In this document: positions 55,313 through 64,000 of the stretch, piece after piece
Layout of the letters: every line of letters starts with the position of its first letter
Position numbering within the stretch: the first letter of the stretch is position 1
NCBI GenBank assembly: GCA_002238605.1
Contig: MPMR01000010.1
Location: forward strand, 1 to 64,000
Source: BD2-11 clade cluster bacterium bin43
Lineage (GTDB): Bacteria; Gemmatimonadota; Gemmatimonadetes; Longimicrobiales; Gaopeijiaceae
Reading direction: 5' to 3'
DNA length: 64,000 bases
The notes under the pieces: generated by a model
Seen by the model: only the letters and a program-made list of their open reading frames with translations
Databases searched by the model: none
Told to the model about the DNA's origin: nothing
Made by a program: the position numbers and the translations under genes

Positions 55313-57037
55313 ATGAACCGCTATACGAGAGGAGAGTTTCTCGGCATCGGCGCCGCACTCGCCACCGGCTTCGGCGTGGGCGACTTCGAGTTGCGCGGAT
55401 CGGACGCCAGGCTCGCCCGCGCGCGCTCCAAAGCGCCCCTTCAGGAAGCGGGCGACGTCACTCCCGACCTGATCCTGGTCGGCGGGCGCGTCTACACCGT
55501 GGACGACGACCTCCCGCAGGCCGAGGCCTTCGCGGTCAAGAACTCGCGCTTCATCACGGTCGGGTCGAGCGACGACATCCGCAACCTGGCCGGGCCCGGC
55601 ACCGAGGTCATCGACGCCGGGGGCATGACCGTCACCCCGGGGTTCATCGACGCCCACCTCCATCCCGCGTCGGGCGGCGTGCGCGAGCTCACCGAGGTCA
55701 ACCTGGACGTGCGTTCCATGGCCGAGATCGGGGAGCGCCTGCGCGAGGGCGCGGCCGCCAGGCCCCCGGGCGAATGGATCCTGGCCTTCAAGTACGACGA
55801 CACCAAGGTGCGCGAGGGCCGCCGCATCACCCGCCGCGACCTGGACGAATGGGTGCCCGACCACCCGGTGCGGGTCTCCCACCGGGGCGGCCACCTCTAC
55901 TGGTACAACAGCCGCGCCTTCGAGCTCGCGGGCATCACCGCCGAGACCGAATCGCCCCCCGGCGGCCACATCTATCTCGACGACGGCGAGCTGAACGGGC
56001 TGCTCGCCGAGAACGCCAACGACCTCTTCCAGGGGCTCCTCCCCTCCGGTTCCACCCGCGAGGAGCGCCAGGCAGGGGTGAAGCTCATCTCCGAACTGGT
56101 CACCGCGGCCGGCCTCACCTCCCTGCACGACACCGGCTGCAGCACCGATTACGCCATCGCCTACCAGGACGCCTACAAGGCGGGCGAGCTGCGCTGCCGC
56201 ATCGCCATGTACTCGCTGAGCGACATGACCGCCGGGCTGAAGGCGGCCGGCATCCACAGCGGCCTGGGCGACGAGTGGGTGCGCGTGGGGGGCGTCAAGT
56301 ACACCGCCGACGGCTCCGCCTCAGGGCGCACCATGGCCATGAGCACCCCCTTCATCGGCCGCCCGGACGACTACGGCATCCTCACCATGACCCAGGAGGA
56401 GATCCACGAGGTCGTGGAGGACGCGCACCGCCACGACCTCCAGATCGGCATCCACTGCAACGGCGACGTCGCCATCGACATGGTGCTGAACGCCTACGAG
56501 CGCGTGCAGCGCATGTGGCCGCGTCCCGATCCGCGCCATCGCCTCGAGCACTGCACGCTCGTGAACCCCTCGCTGCTCGCCCGCATTCGCGACACCGGCT
56601 CGGTGCCGACCCCGTTCTGGACCTACGTCTACTACCACGGCAACAAGTGGGTCGAGTACGGCGAGGAGAAGATGCGCTTCATGTTCGCCCACCGCTCCTT
56701 CCTCGACTACGACATCCCGGTGGCCGGCGCCTCCGACTACGTGCCGGGGCCCTACGAGCCGATGATGGCGCTGCAGTCGATGGTGACCCGCACCGACTCC
56801 GAGGGCCGGGTCTGGGGGCCCAACCAGCGCGTGACCGTGAGCGAGGCGCTGCGCATCGCCACCATCAACGGGGCACGCGCCTCCCACGAGGAGCACCTCA
56901 AGGGATCCATCACCCCGGGCAAGCTGGCGGACTTCGTGATCCTCGCCGAAGACCCCCACGAGACCGACCCCGAGGCCTTTCAGGAGATCGGCATCGTCCG
57001 CACCGTGGTCGGCGGGCGCACGATGCACCTGGCCTGA
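55313..57037 (+). CDS. YtcJ-like amidohydrolase
   Basis: 574 residues from an ATG after GGAGGAG. An N-terminal segment (RGEFLGIGAALATGFGVG) is Tat-like in layout but lacks the paired arginines. Amidohydrolase-3 fold: LILVGGRVYTVDDDLPQAEAF, PGFIDAHLHPASGG (HxH), RVGGVKYTADGSASG with the metal-bridging lysine, IHCNGDVAIDMVL, RLEHCTLV and GASDYVPGPYEP. Related to the enzyme at 40498-42201 but not a close copy. Substrate unknown. Its TGA overlaps the first of two mini-cistrons. Confidence 0.87.
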   Translation: MNRYTRGEFLGIGAALATGFGVGDFELRGSDARLARARSKAPLQEAGDVTPDLILVGGRVYTVDDDLPQAEAFAVKNSRFITVGSSDDIRNLAGPGTEVIDAGGMTVTPGFIDAHLHPASGGVRELTEVNLDVRSMAEIGERLREGAAARPPGEWILAFKYDDTKVREGRRITRRDLDEWVPDHPVRVSHRGGHLYWYNSRAFELAGITAETESPPGGHIYLDDGELNGLLAENANDLFQGLLPSGSTREERQAGVKLISELVTAAGLTSLHDTGCSTDYAIAYQDAYKAGELRCRIAMYSLSDMTAGLKAAGIHSGLGDEWVRVGGVKYTADGSASGRTMAMSTPFIGRPDDYGILTMTQEEIHEVVEDAHRHDLQIGIHCNGDVAIDMVLNAYERVQRMWPRPDPRHRLEHCTLVNPSLLARIRDTGSVPTPFWTYVYYHGNKWVEYGEEKMRFMFAHRSFLDYDIPVAGASDYVPGPYEPMMALQSMVTRTDSEGRVWGPNQRVTVSEALRIATINGARASHEEHLKGSITPGKLADFVILAEDPHETDPEAFQEIGIVRTVVGGRTMHLA

Positions 57038-57098
57038 TGCAGGGCGAATCGGAGGTGCCGGTCTGATGCCCGGTGATGCAGCGGGGGTGCTGGCCTGA
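57037..57098 (+). other. Two tandem mini-cistrons linking amidohydrolase to MoxR gene
   Basis: Reading frames of 9 and 10 codons (MQGESEVPV at 57037-57066 and MPGDAAGVLA at 57066-57098) are joined to each other and to the flanking genes by TGATG overlaps. The second repeats the first nine codons of the MoxR gene (MPGDAAGVL) with only synonymous changes. They may be duplicated start regions that pass ribosomes by reinitiation. Confidence 0.6.
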
Positions 57099-58099
57099 TG
57101 CCGGGAGACGCCGCGGGAGTGCTGGAGCGGGAAGCCGGCGCCGGGGCGGCGGGGGTTGGGCTCTCGCGCCGGGTCACAGCCGCGGTGCGCGAGCGCGTGG
57201 TGGGCCAGGACCCGGCGGTCGAGGCCCTGCTCATCGCGCTTCTGACGGGAGGCCACGTGCTGCTCGAGGGCCTTCCGGGGCTCGCCAAGACGCTCATGGT
57301 GCGCACGCTGGCCAGCGCCATCGACACCGGCTTCAGCCGCATCCAGTTCACGCCCGACCTGCTCCCGAGCGACATAGCCGGCACCCCCATCCTGGACCCG
57401 CGCACGGGCGAGTTCCGCGTGCACAAGGGGCCGGTCTTCTCCAACATCGTGCTCGCGGACGAGATCAACCGCGCCCCGCCCAAGGTGCAGGCGGCGCTGC
57501 TCGAGGCGATGGAGGAGCGCCAGGTGTCGATCGCCGGCGACACCTTTCCGCTGGCCGATCCCTTCATGGTCCTGGCGACGCAGAACCCGGTGGAGCTGCA
57601 CGGAACCTATCCGCTGGCCGAGGCGCAGCTGGATCGCTTCGCCATGAAGCTGGACATCGGCTACCCCTCTCGCGACGAGGAGAAGGAGATCGTGCGCTGG
57701 GCGGGAGACCGGGCCGGAACCCCGCTCGATGCCGTCGCGACCGTGGACGAGGTGTTTCGCGCCCGCAGGCGGGTCGCTGCGGTGCACGTGGAGGAAGCCG
57801 TGCTCGACTACATCGTGGAACTGGCCTTCGCCACCCGCGAGCCGGCCAGGTACGGGCTCGATGAGCTGGAGAGCCTGATCGATTTCGGGACTTCGCCGCG
57901 GGCATCCATCTTCCTCGCGCGCACTTCCCGGGCCCGCGCCTGGCTTCGCGGCCGCGGTTTCGTGATGCCCGACGACGTCAAGGCGATGGCGCCCATGGTG
58001 CTGCCGCACCGACTGCGCACCACCTACGAGGCCGACGCGCGCGGCATCGGCACGGACGAGGTCGTCCGCCGGGTGCTGGAGGCGGTGCCTGCGCCATGA
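57098..58099 (+). CDS. MoxR-family AAA+ ATPase
   Basis: 333 residues. Walker A LEGLPGLAKTLMV, Walker B VLADEINRAPPKVQAALLEAMEE, sensor 1 VLATQNPVELHGTYPLAEAQLDRF, and sensor 2 in the C-terminal lid. MoxR ATPases act as chaperones for VWA proteins and metal insertion. First gene of a MoxR-DUF58-BatD-like-VWA-VWA-TPR operon of the Bat type. The start is preceded by the mini-cistron duplication. Confidence 0.93.
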   Translation: MPGDAAGVLEREAGAGAAGVGLSRRVTAAVRERVVGQDPAVEALLIALLTGGHVLLEGLPGLAKTLMVRTLASAIDTGFSRIQFTPDLLPSDIAGTPILDPRTGEFRVHKGPVFSNIVLADEINRAPPKVQAALLEAMEERQVSIAGDTFPLADPFMVLATQNPVELHGTYPLAEAQLDRFAMKLDIGYPSRDEEKEIVRWAGDRAGTPLDAVATVDEVFRARRRVAAVHVEEAVLDYIVELAFATREPARYGLDELESLIDFGTSPRASIFLARTSRARAWLRGRGFVMPDDVKAMAPMVLPHRLRTTYEADARGIGTDEVVRRVLEAVPAP

Positions 58100-58221
58100 G
58101 GAGAGGCGCACCGGATCCCGGCTCGCGGCTGGCGGGGTTCTCGCGGCCGAGGGCGTTCCGCGGTGCGCCAGGCTCCATCCGCGCGACCGGGCCGCTCCGC
58201 TCCGGGTAGCCGGAGGCCGCC

Positions 58222-59166
58222 GTGCCCGCAAGACAATCCATCGCGCGCGAGCATCCCCGGGTCTTCGCCGCCCGTGTGAAGCAGATCGAACTGCGTACCC
58301 GCGGGCTGGTGGAGTCGCTCTTCAGCGGCGAGTACCGCTCGGTGTTCAAGGGCCGCGGCCTCGAGTTCTCGGAGGTGCGCGAGTACCAGCCGGGCGACGA
58401 CATCCGCTCCATCGACTGGAACGTGACCGCGCGCCGGGGCCGCCTCTTCATCAAGCAGCACGAGGAGGAGCGCGAGCTCACCGCCATGCTCATGGTGGAT
58501 CTGTCGGGATCGCAGGATTTCGGCACCGGGGTCGCGTCCAACGCCCGCATCGCGAGCGAGATCGCCTGCATCCTGGCCCTCTCGGCCGCGCGCAACAACG
58601 ACCACGTCGGGCTGCTGGTGGTCAGCGACCACACGGAGCTCTTCATCCCTCCCGACACCGGCCGCCGCCACGCCCTGCGGCTGATCTTCGAGTTGCTCTC
58701 GCTCAAGCCCGCGGGCCGGCGCACCAAGCTCTCGTCCGGGCTGGAGTTCCTGGCGAAGGTGCTGCGGCGACGGGCGGCGGTCTTCCTCATCAGCGACTTC
58801 CTGGTCGATTTCGAGGCCGATCTTCGCCTGGCGCGCATCGCGAGCCGCTTCAGCTTCCAGCACGACCTGGTGCCGATCCGTCTGAACGATCCCGGGCAGA
58901 TGGGGCTCCCGGATGTGGGTCTGGTGCGGGTGGTGGACCCGGAGTCGGGGGAGCGCCGCATCGTCGATACCGGGCGGGCAGGGGTGCGCGGCGCCTATGC
59001 GCGGCAGGCCGGCGAGGCGCGGGAACGACTGACCCGGCTCTTTCGCGAGCTGGGACTGGAGGTCGTGGAGGTAGGGTCCGATGAGGATTACGTGCCCGTG
59101 CTGGCGGAGTTCTTCCGGGCGCGCGAGCGGACGCCGGGGCGGCGACGCGGGCGGGCGTTTCGATGA
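58222..59166 (+). CDS. DUF58 protein of MoxR operon
   Basis: 314 residues from a GTG with CGGAGG upstream. DUF58 signature GRGLEFSEVREYQPGDDIRSIDWN followed by a VWA-like fold with MVDLSGSQDFG (DxSxS type) and VFLISDFLVDFE. It is the usual partner of MoxR in this operon type. Its role is probably as a client or adaptor at the membrane. The stop overlaps the next ATG (ATGA). Confidence 0.88.
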   Translation: MPARQSIAREHPRVFAARVKQIELRTRGLVESLFSGEYRSVFKGRGLEFSEVREYQPGDDIRSIDWNVTARRGRLFIKQHEEERELTAMLMVDLSGSQDFGTGVASNARIASEIACILALSAARNNDHVGLLVVSDHTELFIPPDTGRRHALRLIFELLSLKPAGRRTKLSSGLEFLAKVLRRRAAVFLISDFLVDFEADLRLARIASRFSFQHDLVPIRLNDPGQMGLPDVGLVRVVDPESGERRIVDTGRAGVRGAYARQAGEARERLTRLFRELGLEVVEVGSDEDYVPVLAEFFRARERTPGRRRGRAFR

Positions 59167-60488
59167 AGGCCTGGGACAAACGGGCACGGCACGGAGGGGC
59201 CGCGTTGTCAGGGTGTCGATCGGCGGGCGCCGGCGCTGGGATGAAGGTTTGGGTCGGTGGGCTGACCGTGATCGCGTCCATGGGAATGTTCGCGACGGAT
59301 GCACTCGGCCTGCAGGAGCGGGCGGCGGTTCAGGCGGTGCGCGTGTCCCCCGACACCGTGGACTTGGGAGATCCCTTCACCCTCCATGCGACCGTCTACG
59401 TGGGTCCCGGACGGGAGCTGCGCGTGCCCGCGACGCTTCTTCCGGAGTGGGGCGTGGAGAGCCTGCGGCGCGTGCGGACCGATGTGGTCGAAGTGGGAGA
59501 CGGGTCCCTCCAGGTCGCGCTCGAATACGACCTGATTCCCTTCGAGATCGGCCTCGCGGCGACTCCTCAGTTGGAGATGAGCAGCGGGGAGGCGGAGGTG
59601 GGCGCGGATCGGGTTCGGGTGGAGGACGTTCCAGGGGCGAACACGGACCCGGTCGGGGCCTCGATTACACAATTTACACAAAATACGCAAAATACGCGGA
59701 ACGGGAGTCGGACCGGAGAACGGATCGGTGCTGATGCCGGGCTGCGGCCGGGCCCGGCCGCGCGTCCCCGGGACCGGCTGGTGATCGCCGGGCGGCGGGT
59801 CTTCGTGACCTCGCCCATCCTGCTCGGCGACATCGCGCGCGGCCTGCAGCCGAGCCCGCCCGCCGACGTGGTGGGTTTCAGCTGGAACGTCCCGGCCGTG
59901 TTGGGCGCCTCGCTCCTGTCCCTGCTGCTGCTCGGCGTGGTGACGGTGCAGGCGCGGGAGTGGCTGGCGGCGCGCGCGCCGGCCGCGGTCCAGGTTGAGG
60001 CCCCGCCGGAGACGCCGGCAGAGTGGAGAGAACGGGCGCTCGCCGAACTCGACCGCGTGCTCGCGGGCGGCCACCACCGGGCGGGACGGCTGCGCGACTT
60101 CTACGAGGACGCGGGGGATGTAATACGCGGGTACCTGGCGTGCTTCGACCCCGCATGGAGCTGCAGCCGGACGAGCACGGAGCTGATGCGCGACCTGTCC
60201 GCGGCGCCGGGCTGGCCCGACCCGGGCGATCTGGCCCGCGCGATGGGGCGGGGGGAGGTGGCGAAGTTCGCCCCACCCGCCGGCCCGTCCGCAGCCGCAG
60301 CCGGCGAGCAGGGAGGTGCCGCGGCCGAGCGTGACTTGGGGGCGATGCGGGCATGGGTGGACGCCTCGGGGCAGGCGCCGGCGTTCGTCTCGACGGCGGC
60401 TGAGATCGACCGGGACCGCGACGCCCTGACTGAAGGGTCCGGCGACGACATGCCCGGCGACGCCGGCTCTTCCGGAGGCTCTCGGTGA
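59163..60488 (+). CDS. BatD/DUF4381-like membrane protein
   Basis: 441 residues. A second Met at residue 27 may be the real start, since a signal-like helix (VWVGGLTVIASMGMFATDALG) follows it. An exported beta-domain (RVSPDTVDLGDPFTLHATVYVG) resembles BatD/oxygen-tolerance proteins, then a membrane helix (VLGASLLSLLLLGVVTVQA) and a cytosolic DUF4381-like part (EWRERALAELDRV, YLACFDPAWSCSRTSTELMRDL). An AT-rich stretch near 59670-59700 encodes repeated QNT and is unlike the rest of the gene. Overlaps flank it on both sides. Confidence 0.72.
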   Translation: MKAWDKRARHGGAALSGCRSAGAGAGMKVWVGGLTVIASMGMFATDALGLQERAAVQAVRVSPDTVDLGDPFTLHATVYVGPGRELRVPATLLPEWGVESLRRVRTDVVEVGDGSLQVALEYDLIPFEIGLAATPQLEMSSGEAEVGADRVRVEDVPGANTDPVGASITQFTQNTQNTRNGSRTGERIGADAGLRPGPAARPRDRLVIAGRRVFVTSPILLGDIARGLQPSPPADVVGFSWNVPAVLGASLLSLLLLGVVTVQAREWLAARAPAAVQVEAPPETPAEWRERALAELDRVLAGGHHRAGRLRDFYEDAGDVIRGYLACFDPAWSCSRTSTELMRDLSAAPGWPDPGDLARAMGRGEVAKFAPPAGPSAAAAGEQGGAAAERDLGAMRAWVDASGQAPAFVSTAAEIDRDRDALTEGSGDDMPGDAGSSGGSR

Positions 60489-61462
60489 GCGTCCAGCTGG
60501 CCCACCCGGAGTGGTTGGTTCTCCTCGCGGTGGTGCCCCTCTGGCTGTGGTGGATCCGGCCGCGGCGCGCCTCCGGCCTGCTCCTGGCATCGGCGGGGTC
60601 GGTGCGGCTGCGGGGGAGCTGGCTCTGGGCGATGGTGGATGCGCTCCCGCGCGCACTGCGCGCCGCCGCGCTGGCCTGCCTGATCGTCGCGCTCGCGCAC
60701 CCGCGTCTGATGCGCGCCCACGAGGAGCCGGTGGAGGGCGGGACGGGGATCGTGGTGGCGGTGGACCTGTCCACGTCGATGTGGGCCGACGACATGGAGG
60801 GATCACCCACCCGCCTGGAGGCCGCCAAGGCCGCGGCCAGGCGCTTCGTGGCGGGCCGCGCCGACGCGGTCGGCCTGGTCACCTTCGCAGGCGAGGCGCT
60901 CACCCGGCTGCCCCTCACCCGCGACCACTACCTGGTGGACCACGCCATCGACGGGATGGAGGTGGGGCTGCTCATCGACGGCACCGACATCGCGGGTGCG
61001 ATCGCGGCGGGCGCGGCGCTGCTGGAGGCGGCTCCCCACGACTCGAAGGTGCTGGTCCTGGTCACCGACGGCGCGCACAACCGCGACGGGCTGGTTCCCG
61101 CCATGGCCGCGCGCGCGGCCGCGGCCGTGGGCGTGCGCGTCTACCCGGTCGCGATCGGCCGGCCCGACCCGCCCGACCCGGCTGACGGAGCTGGGGGCGC
61201 CAGCGCGCCGACACGGCTCCAGCGCATGGAGACCGTGCTCACCCAGGCCGCGCGCATCACGGGCGGGCGCTACTTCTCGGCAGCGGATGTGGCTGCCCTC
61301 GACTCGATCTACGCGGAGATCGACCGCCTCGAGACGACCTCGCGGGAGACGCGGCTCACCACCGCTCTGTTGCCCCTCCGTTTCTGGCTGGTCGCCGGGG
61401 CGCTGGCGATGCTGATGGGGGCGGTCGGAGTGCGCGCATCACGCTGGGCGGTGCTGCCGTGA
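60485..61462 (+). CDS. BatA-like membrane VWA protein
   Basis: 325 residues from a GTG overlapping the previous stop (GTGA). N-terminal helices (HPEWLVLLAVVPLWLWWIRP, RALRAAALACLIVALAHP) and a periplasmic or cytosolic VWA domain with intact metal site: VAVDLSTSMWADD (DxSxS), IDGTDIAGAI and LVTDGAHNRDG. A last helix FWLVAGALAMLMGAVGV closes it. Typical BatA in a MoxR/Bat operon. Confidence 0.9.
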   Translation: MSVQLAHPEWLVLLAVVPLWLWWIRPRRASGLLLASAGSVRLRGSWLWAMVDALPRALRAAALACLIVALAHPRLMRAHEEPVEGGTGIVVAVDLSTSMWADDMEGSPTRLEAAKAAARRFVAGRADAVGLVTFAGEALTRLPLTRDHYLVDHAIDGMEVGLLIDGTDIAGAIAAGAALLEAAPHDSKVLVLVTDGAHNRDGLVPAMAARAAAAVGVRVYPVAIGRPDPPDPADGAGGASAPTRLQRMETVLTQAARITGGRYFSAADVAALDSIYAEIDRLETTSRETRLTTALLPLRFWLVAGALAMLMGAVGVRASRWAVLP

Positions 61463-61574
61463 GGGGCGCGGAGCGGTTCGGGGCCCTGGCGAAGGGGCGG
61501 GCTGCGTCGCCCGGGCCGGTCGCGGGCGCCGGGCACGGGCGGGCGGAAGTGCCCGGCGGGGCGGGGAGGGCGCC

Positions 61575-62777
61575 ATGACGTTTGCGCGTCCCATCCTCCT
61601 GCTCCTTCTTCCGGTCGCGCTCGGCCTGATCGCGTTTGCGCTGGCCCGCAGTACCCGGCGGCTGCGCCGGCTCGCGGAAGGGTTCGGGGGCGAGGAGGCG
61701 GCCGGGCGCCTGACCACCCGCGAACTGATGGACTTCCCCCGGCGGCGGCTCCGGATCCTCGGCCTGGCGGTGACCGTGATGGTCCTCGCGGCCGCCGGGG
61801 TGCGCTTCGGGCCGGGGATCGGCCTGAACGCCTCGCGTCCGGTCGACGTGGTGGTTGCGCTGGACATTTCCGCCTCGATGGCGGCGCAAGACGTGCCGGG
61901 CGGGCGGATGGCGCGTGCCAGGGAGGCGATCGGGGCGCTCCTGGAGGCGCTGCCGGGCGAGCGTGTCGGCCTGGTGGTGTTCGCCGACTGGCCCCACACG
62001 CTCGCCCCGATTACCGACGACCAGCAGGTGGTGCGCTTCTTCGCCGACTCGCTGTCGGAGAACTTCCTGGGCGAGCGCGACCAGGGCACCCGCGTGAGCG
62101 CTGCCATCGGCGAGGCGCGCCGGCAGCTCGACGCGCGCCGGGAGGATGGGAGGGAGCGCGTGATCCTTCTGGTGACCGACGGCGAGGCGCACGAGGACGG
62201 GTTCGCCGTGGCGGACAGCGCGGCCATCGCGGCCGCCGGGGACGTTGGCATCTGGGTCGCGGGGATCGGCACGGCGGAGGGGGCGGGGCTGGGGGGGGAC
62301 GGCGCGGGCGCTCCGGTCACGGACGCAGGCGGCGCACCATTGGTCTCGCGGCTCAATGAACGGCTGCTGCGGGGTGTCGCCCGCGCCGGCGGGGGCGGCT
62401 ACCTGGACGCATCCGACGACCGCGGCCTGGCCCAACTCGCCGCCCGCTTCCGCAGGGTCCCCGAGGACGGAGAGGAAGGCGGCGGCCCAGGCGACCCGGC
62501 GACCTGGCTGATCCTCCTCGCGCTCCTGCTCGTGGCCGCCGACGGCCTGATGGACCGCCCGGGCCGCGCCCGTCTGCGACCGTCGCCCGGTGCGAGGCCA
62601 TCCTCGCGCTGGTGGCGCCCGCCTTGGCGGCCGGTTCTCAATGACCTTGGAGCTGGACGCGTGCTCGGCGGATCGGTGATCGGGTCGTGGTGGCACCTGC
62701 TACGCAGGCTTGCCGCCCCGGACCGATCATCACGGCCTTCGGGTTCCCGCGTGCAGTCCCCCGAGGCCGGCCCATGA
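61575..62777 (+). CDS. BatB-like membrane VWA protein
   Basis: 400 residues. Helices LLLLLPVALGLIAFAL and ILGLAVTVMVLAAAGVRF, then a VWA domain with VALDISASMAAQD (DxSxS), DQGTRVSAAIGEA and ILLVTDGEAHEDG. A terminal helix (TWLILLALLLVAADGLM) is followed by a long basic, low-complexity tail that is unlikely to be structured. Its stop overlaps the TPR gene start (ATGA). Confidence 0.9.
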   Translation: MTFARPILLLLLPVALGLIAFALARSTRRLRRLAEGFGGEEAAGRLTTRELMDFPRRRLRILGLAVTVMVLAAAGVRFGPGIGLNASRPVDVVVALDISASMAAQDVPGGRMARAREAIGALLEALPGERVGLVVFADWPHTLAPITDDQQVVRFFADSLSENFLGERDQGTRVSAAIGEARRQLDARREDGRERVILLVTDGEAHEDGFAVADSAAIAAAGDVGIWVAGIGTAEGAGLGGDGAGAPVTDAGGAPLVSRLNERLLRGVARAGGGGYLDASDDRGLAQLAARFRRVPEDGEEGGGPGDPATWLILLALLLVAADGLMDRPGRARLRPSPGARPSSRWWRPPWRPVLNDLGAGRVLGGSVIGSWWHLLRRLAAPDRSSRPSGSRVQSPEAGP

Positions 62778-63625
62778 CCACCCGCACCCGCCTGGGGCTC
62801 GCGGCCGTCCTGGCCGCAGCCCTCGCCGCGGTCGTCTTCGCCGAGCGCGCAAGCGAGGAGCGCGCCAACCGCCTGCACCGCCGCGGCGACTGGAGTTCGG
62901 CCGCCCGCATCTATCGCGCGCGCCTTCAGGCAGAAGTCCCGCTGGCTACGGGCGAGCGGGACGCCGAGTCGCCCGCCGTGCCGGAGGACCCGGCTCCCGA
63001 CGCCGGGCCGGCACCGGCGGTGACCCCTCCTGCCCCGCATCTCCACTACAACCTGGGCACCACCCTGCTCGAACTGGCCGAGGGATCCGACGCCCGCGTT
63101 CGCCTCTCCCGCGGCGCAGCGGGTCCCGACGACGAACTTCGCTCGCTCGCCTGGTACAACCTGGGCGTGGCCAGCCTGCGCGCCGCCATCGCCGCGCCAG
63201 GGTCCGACTCCGCTCTGGTCCACGTCGTGGCCGCCATGGAGGAGAACCGCAACGCCCTGCGCCTGAGCCCCGGCCGCGAGGACGCGGCCTGGAACCTCGC
63301 CTTCGCCCGCCGCATGCTCGATTCGCTCGACACCGGCGGCCGCCGCGGCGTACAGGCGGGCGAAGCCTTCTCGGACGCCGAGTTGACGGGGGACGACACC
63401 CGGGCGGAAGGCGAGTCCGGCGAGATCATGGCGCCTCCCGGCATGCTCGGCGAGGAGGAGACCGTCGTCGGCCCGGAAGGCGAAGAAGCGCTCTCCCTCG
63501 CCGAGGCGGCCGCGATCCTGAACGGCATCCGCCTCGACGGCGAACTGATCACCCGCAAGCTGCTCGGGCTCGCCAGCCGGTCGGTTTGGGGGACTCGCGC
63601 CCGAACCCTCGGACGCCGCTGGTAA
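62774..63625 (+). CDS. TPR protein of the Bat operon
   Basis: 283 residues. One N-terminal helix (LGLAAVLAAALAAVVFA) and tetratricopeptide-like units: ANRLHRRGDWSSAARIYRARL, LHYNLGTTLLELAEG, LAWYNLGVASLRAAI and RLSPGREDAAWNLAFARRML. An acidic Gly/Glu-rich region follows. This is the BatC/BatE-like last gene, probably a scaffold for the VWA proteins. It ends 3 bases from the convergent amidase gene. Confidence 0.82.
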   Translation: MTTRTRLGLAAVLAAALAAVVFAERASEERANRLHRRGDWSSAARIYRARLQAEVPLATGERDAESPAVPEDPAPDAGPAPAVTPPAPHLHYNLGTTLLELAEGSDARVRLSRGAAGPDDELRSLAWYNLGVASLRAAIAAPGSDSALVHVVAAMEENRNALRLSPGREDAAWNLAFARRMLDSLDTGGRRGVQAGEAFSDAELTGDDTRAEGESGEIMAPPGMLGEEETVVGPEGEEALSLAEAAAILNGIRLDGELITRKLLGLASRSVWGTRARTLGRRW

Positions 63626-63628
63626 TCC

Positions 63629-64000
63629 CTACGCCAGATCCGGATGCATCCTGTGCCAGTCGGTAACCGACTGGTAGGCGTGCGCCACGCTCAGAATCCT
63701 GTCGTCCGTGAACAGGTCGCCGATAATCGTCGTGCAGATGGGCTGCTCGTGGTCGAAGTCGTCCTCGGTGTTGCCGTCGCCGAAGTCGTAAGGCAAGACC
63801 ACCGCCGGATGTCCGGTCTGGTTCGTGAGCCGCGTCTCCCCGGATCCGGTCACGAACATGTCGAAGCCCTCCATCGCCTGCGCCATCTCCTTCATCAGGA
63901 TGTGGCGGCGCCTCAGCGACTGGACGTAGTCGAGCGCGAGGATGTCACGTCCGCGATGGAACCGGGGCGGGCGGGCTTCCTCTCCCTCCTGCGGCTCGGG
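63629..64000 (-). CDS. Amidase-signature enzyme, C-terminal part only
   Basis: The last 123 codons of a gene that continues beyond the window. RRRHILMKEM, ETRLTNQTGHPAVVLPYDFG and ILSVAHAYQSVTDWH match the C-terminal part of the amidase signature family (GatA, glutamyl-tRNA amidotransferase and related hydrolases), in which LTG-PAV lines the closing of the active-site domain. The Ser-Ser-Lys triad lies outside the window. An internal ATG at 63895 is not the start. Confidence 0.75.
   Translation of the reverse strand, partial: PEPQEGEEARPPRFHRGRDILALDYVQSLRRRHILMKEMAQAMEGFDMFVTGSGETRLTNQTGHPAVVLPYDFGDGNTEDDFDHEQPICTTIIGDLFTDDRILSVAHAYQSVTDWHRMHPDLA

Overview
This 64 kb window is very GC-rich bacterial chromosome, packed with genes, many of them overlapping by 1-4 bases (ATGA, GTGA, TGATG). 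No rRNA, tRNA, CRISPR array or insertion sequence was recognised. Several traits together suggest Gemmatimonadota or a close relative: beta-propeller and other lipoproteins, many secreted amidohydrolases, a TAXI-type TRAP system, an unusual cytochrome cluster and a HmuY-like protein. This assignment is inference; no marker gene is present.

Layout. 1-8.6 kb: a Nudix gene cut by the window edge and carrying an 18-C run, a beta-propeller lipoprotein, an ETF-quinone oxidoreductase lacking one cluster cysteine, a MoxR-like ATPase and its likely von Willebrand (VWA) partner, separated by a secreted DinB protein and mutY. 8.6-12.1 kb (minus): hemA, hemB, a HmuY-like protein and a small unknown gene. 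12.3-28.0 kb (plus): an unbroken run of 14 genes. It starts with a ferredoxin, an Mrp-type Fe-S ATPase, a zinc-ribbon protein, a membrane protein, a double universal-stress protein and a NirJ/AhbD-like radical SAM enzyme. It continues with a cytochrome bd-like membrane subunit, three c-type cytochromes (one with an NxrC/ethylbenzene dehydrogenase gamma-like domain), a cupredoxin-like lipoprotein and cytochrome c oxidase subunits II-I-III-IV, and ends in a strong terminator.

28-37.5 kb: an internally duplicated membrane protein, two N-acyl-D-amino-acid deacylases and small housekeeping genes. 37.4-40.4 kb: a visibly less GC-rich accessory island with an AAA/DUF4143 ATPase that looks leaderless and a three-gene module around a PIN toxin. 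40.5-46 kb (minus): a TAXI/TRAP transporter operon with an amidohydrolase, then a YIP1 protein. 46-48.6 kb: a hypothetical gene and an orphan PilB/GspE ATPase with a zinc-ribbon tail. 48.6-55 kb (minus): M28 peptidase, GlcF-like protein, GNAT, flavoprotein and MenC-superfamily enzyme, which I read as a D-amino-acid/N-acyl-amino-acid module. 55.3-63.6 kb: an amidohydrolase, two overlapping mini-cistrons and a MoxR-DUF58-VWA-VWA-TPR (Bat-like) operon. The right edge holds the end of an amidase gene.

The most unusual system is at 12.3-28 kb. Three neighbouring proteins of otherwise different architecture (zinc ribbon, universal-stress pair, radical SAM) all end in what looks like the same short helical module, the PCP_red domain known from the C-terminus of the dark protochlorophyllide reductase subunit. 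They lie between tetrapyrrole synthesis genes and a non-canonical bd-like/cytochrome c/aa3 respiratory set. My working hypothesis is a dedicated maturation route for an unusual haem or metallocofactor used by that respiratory chain.
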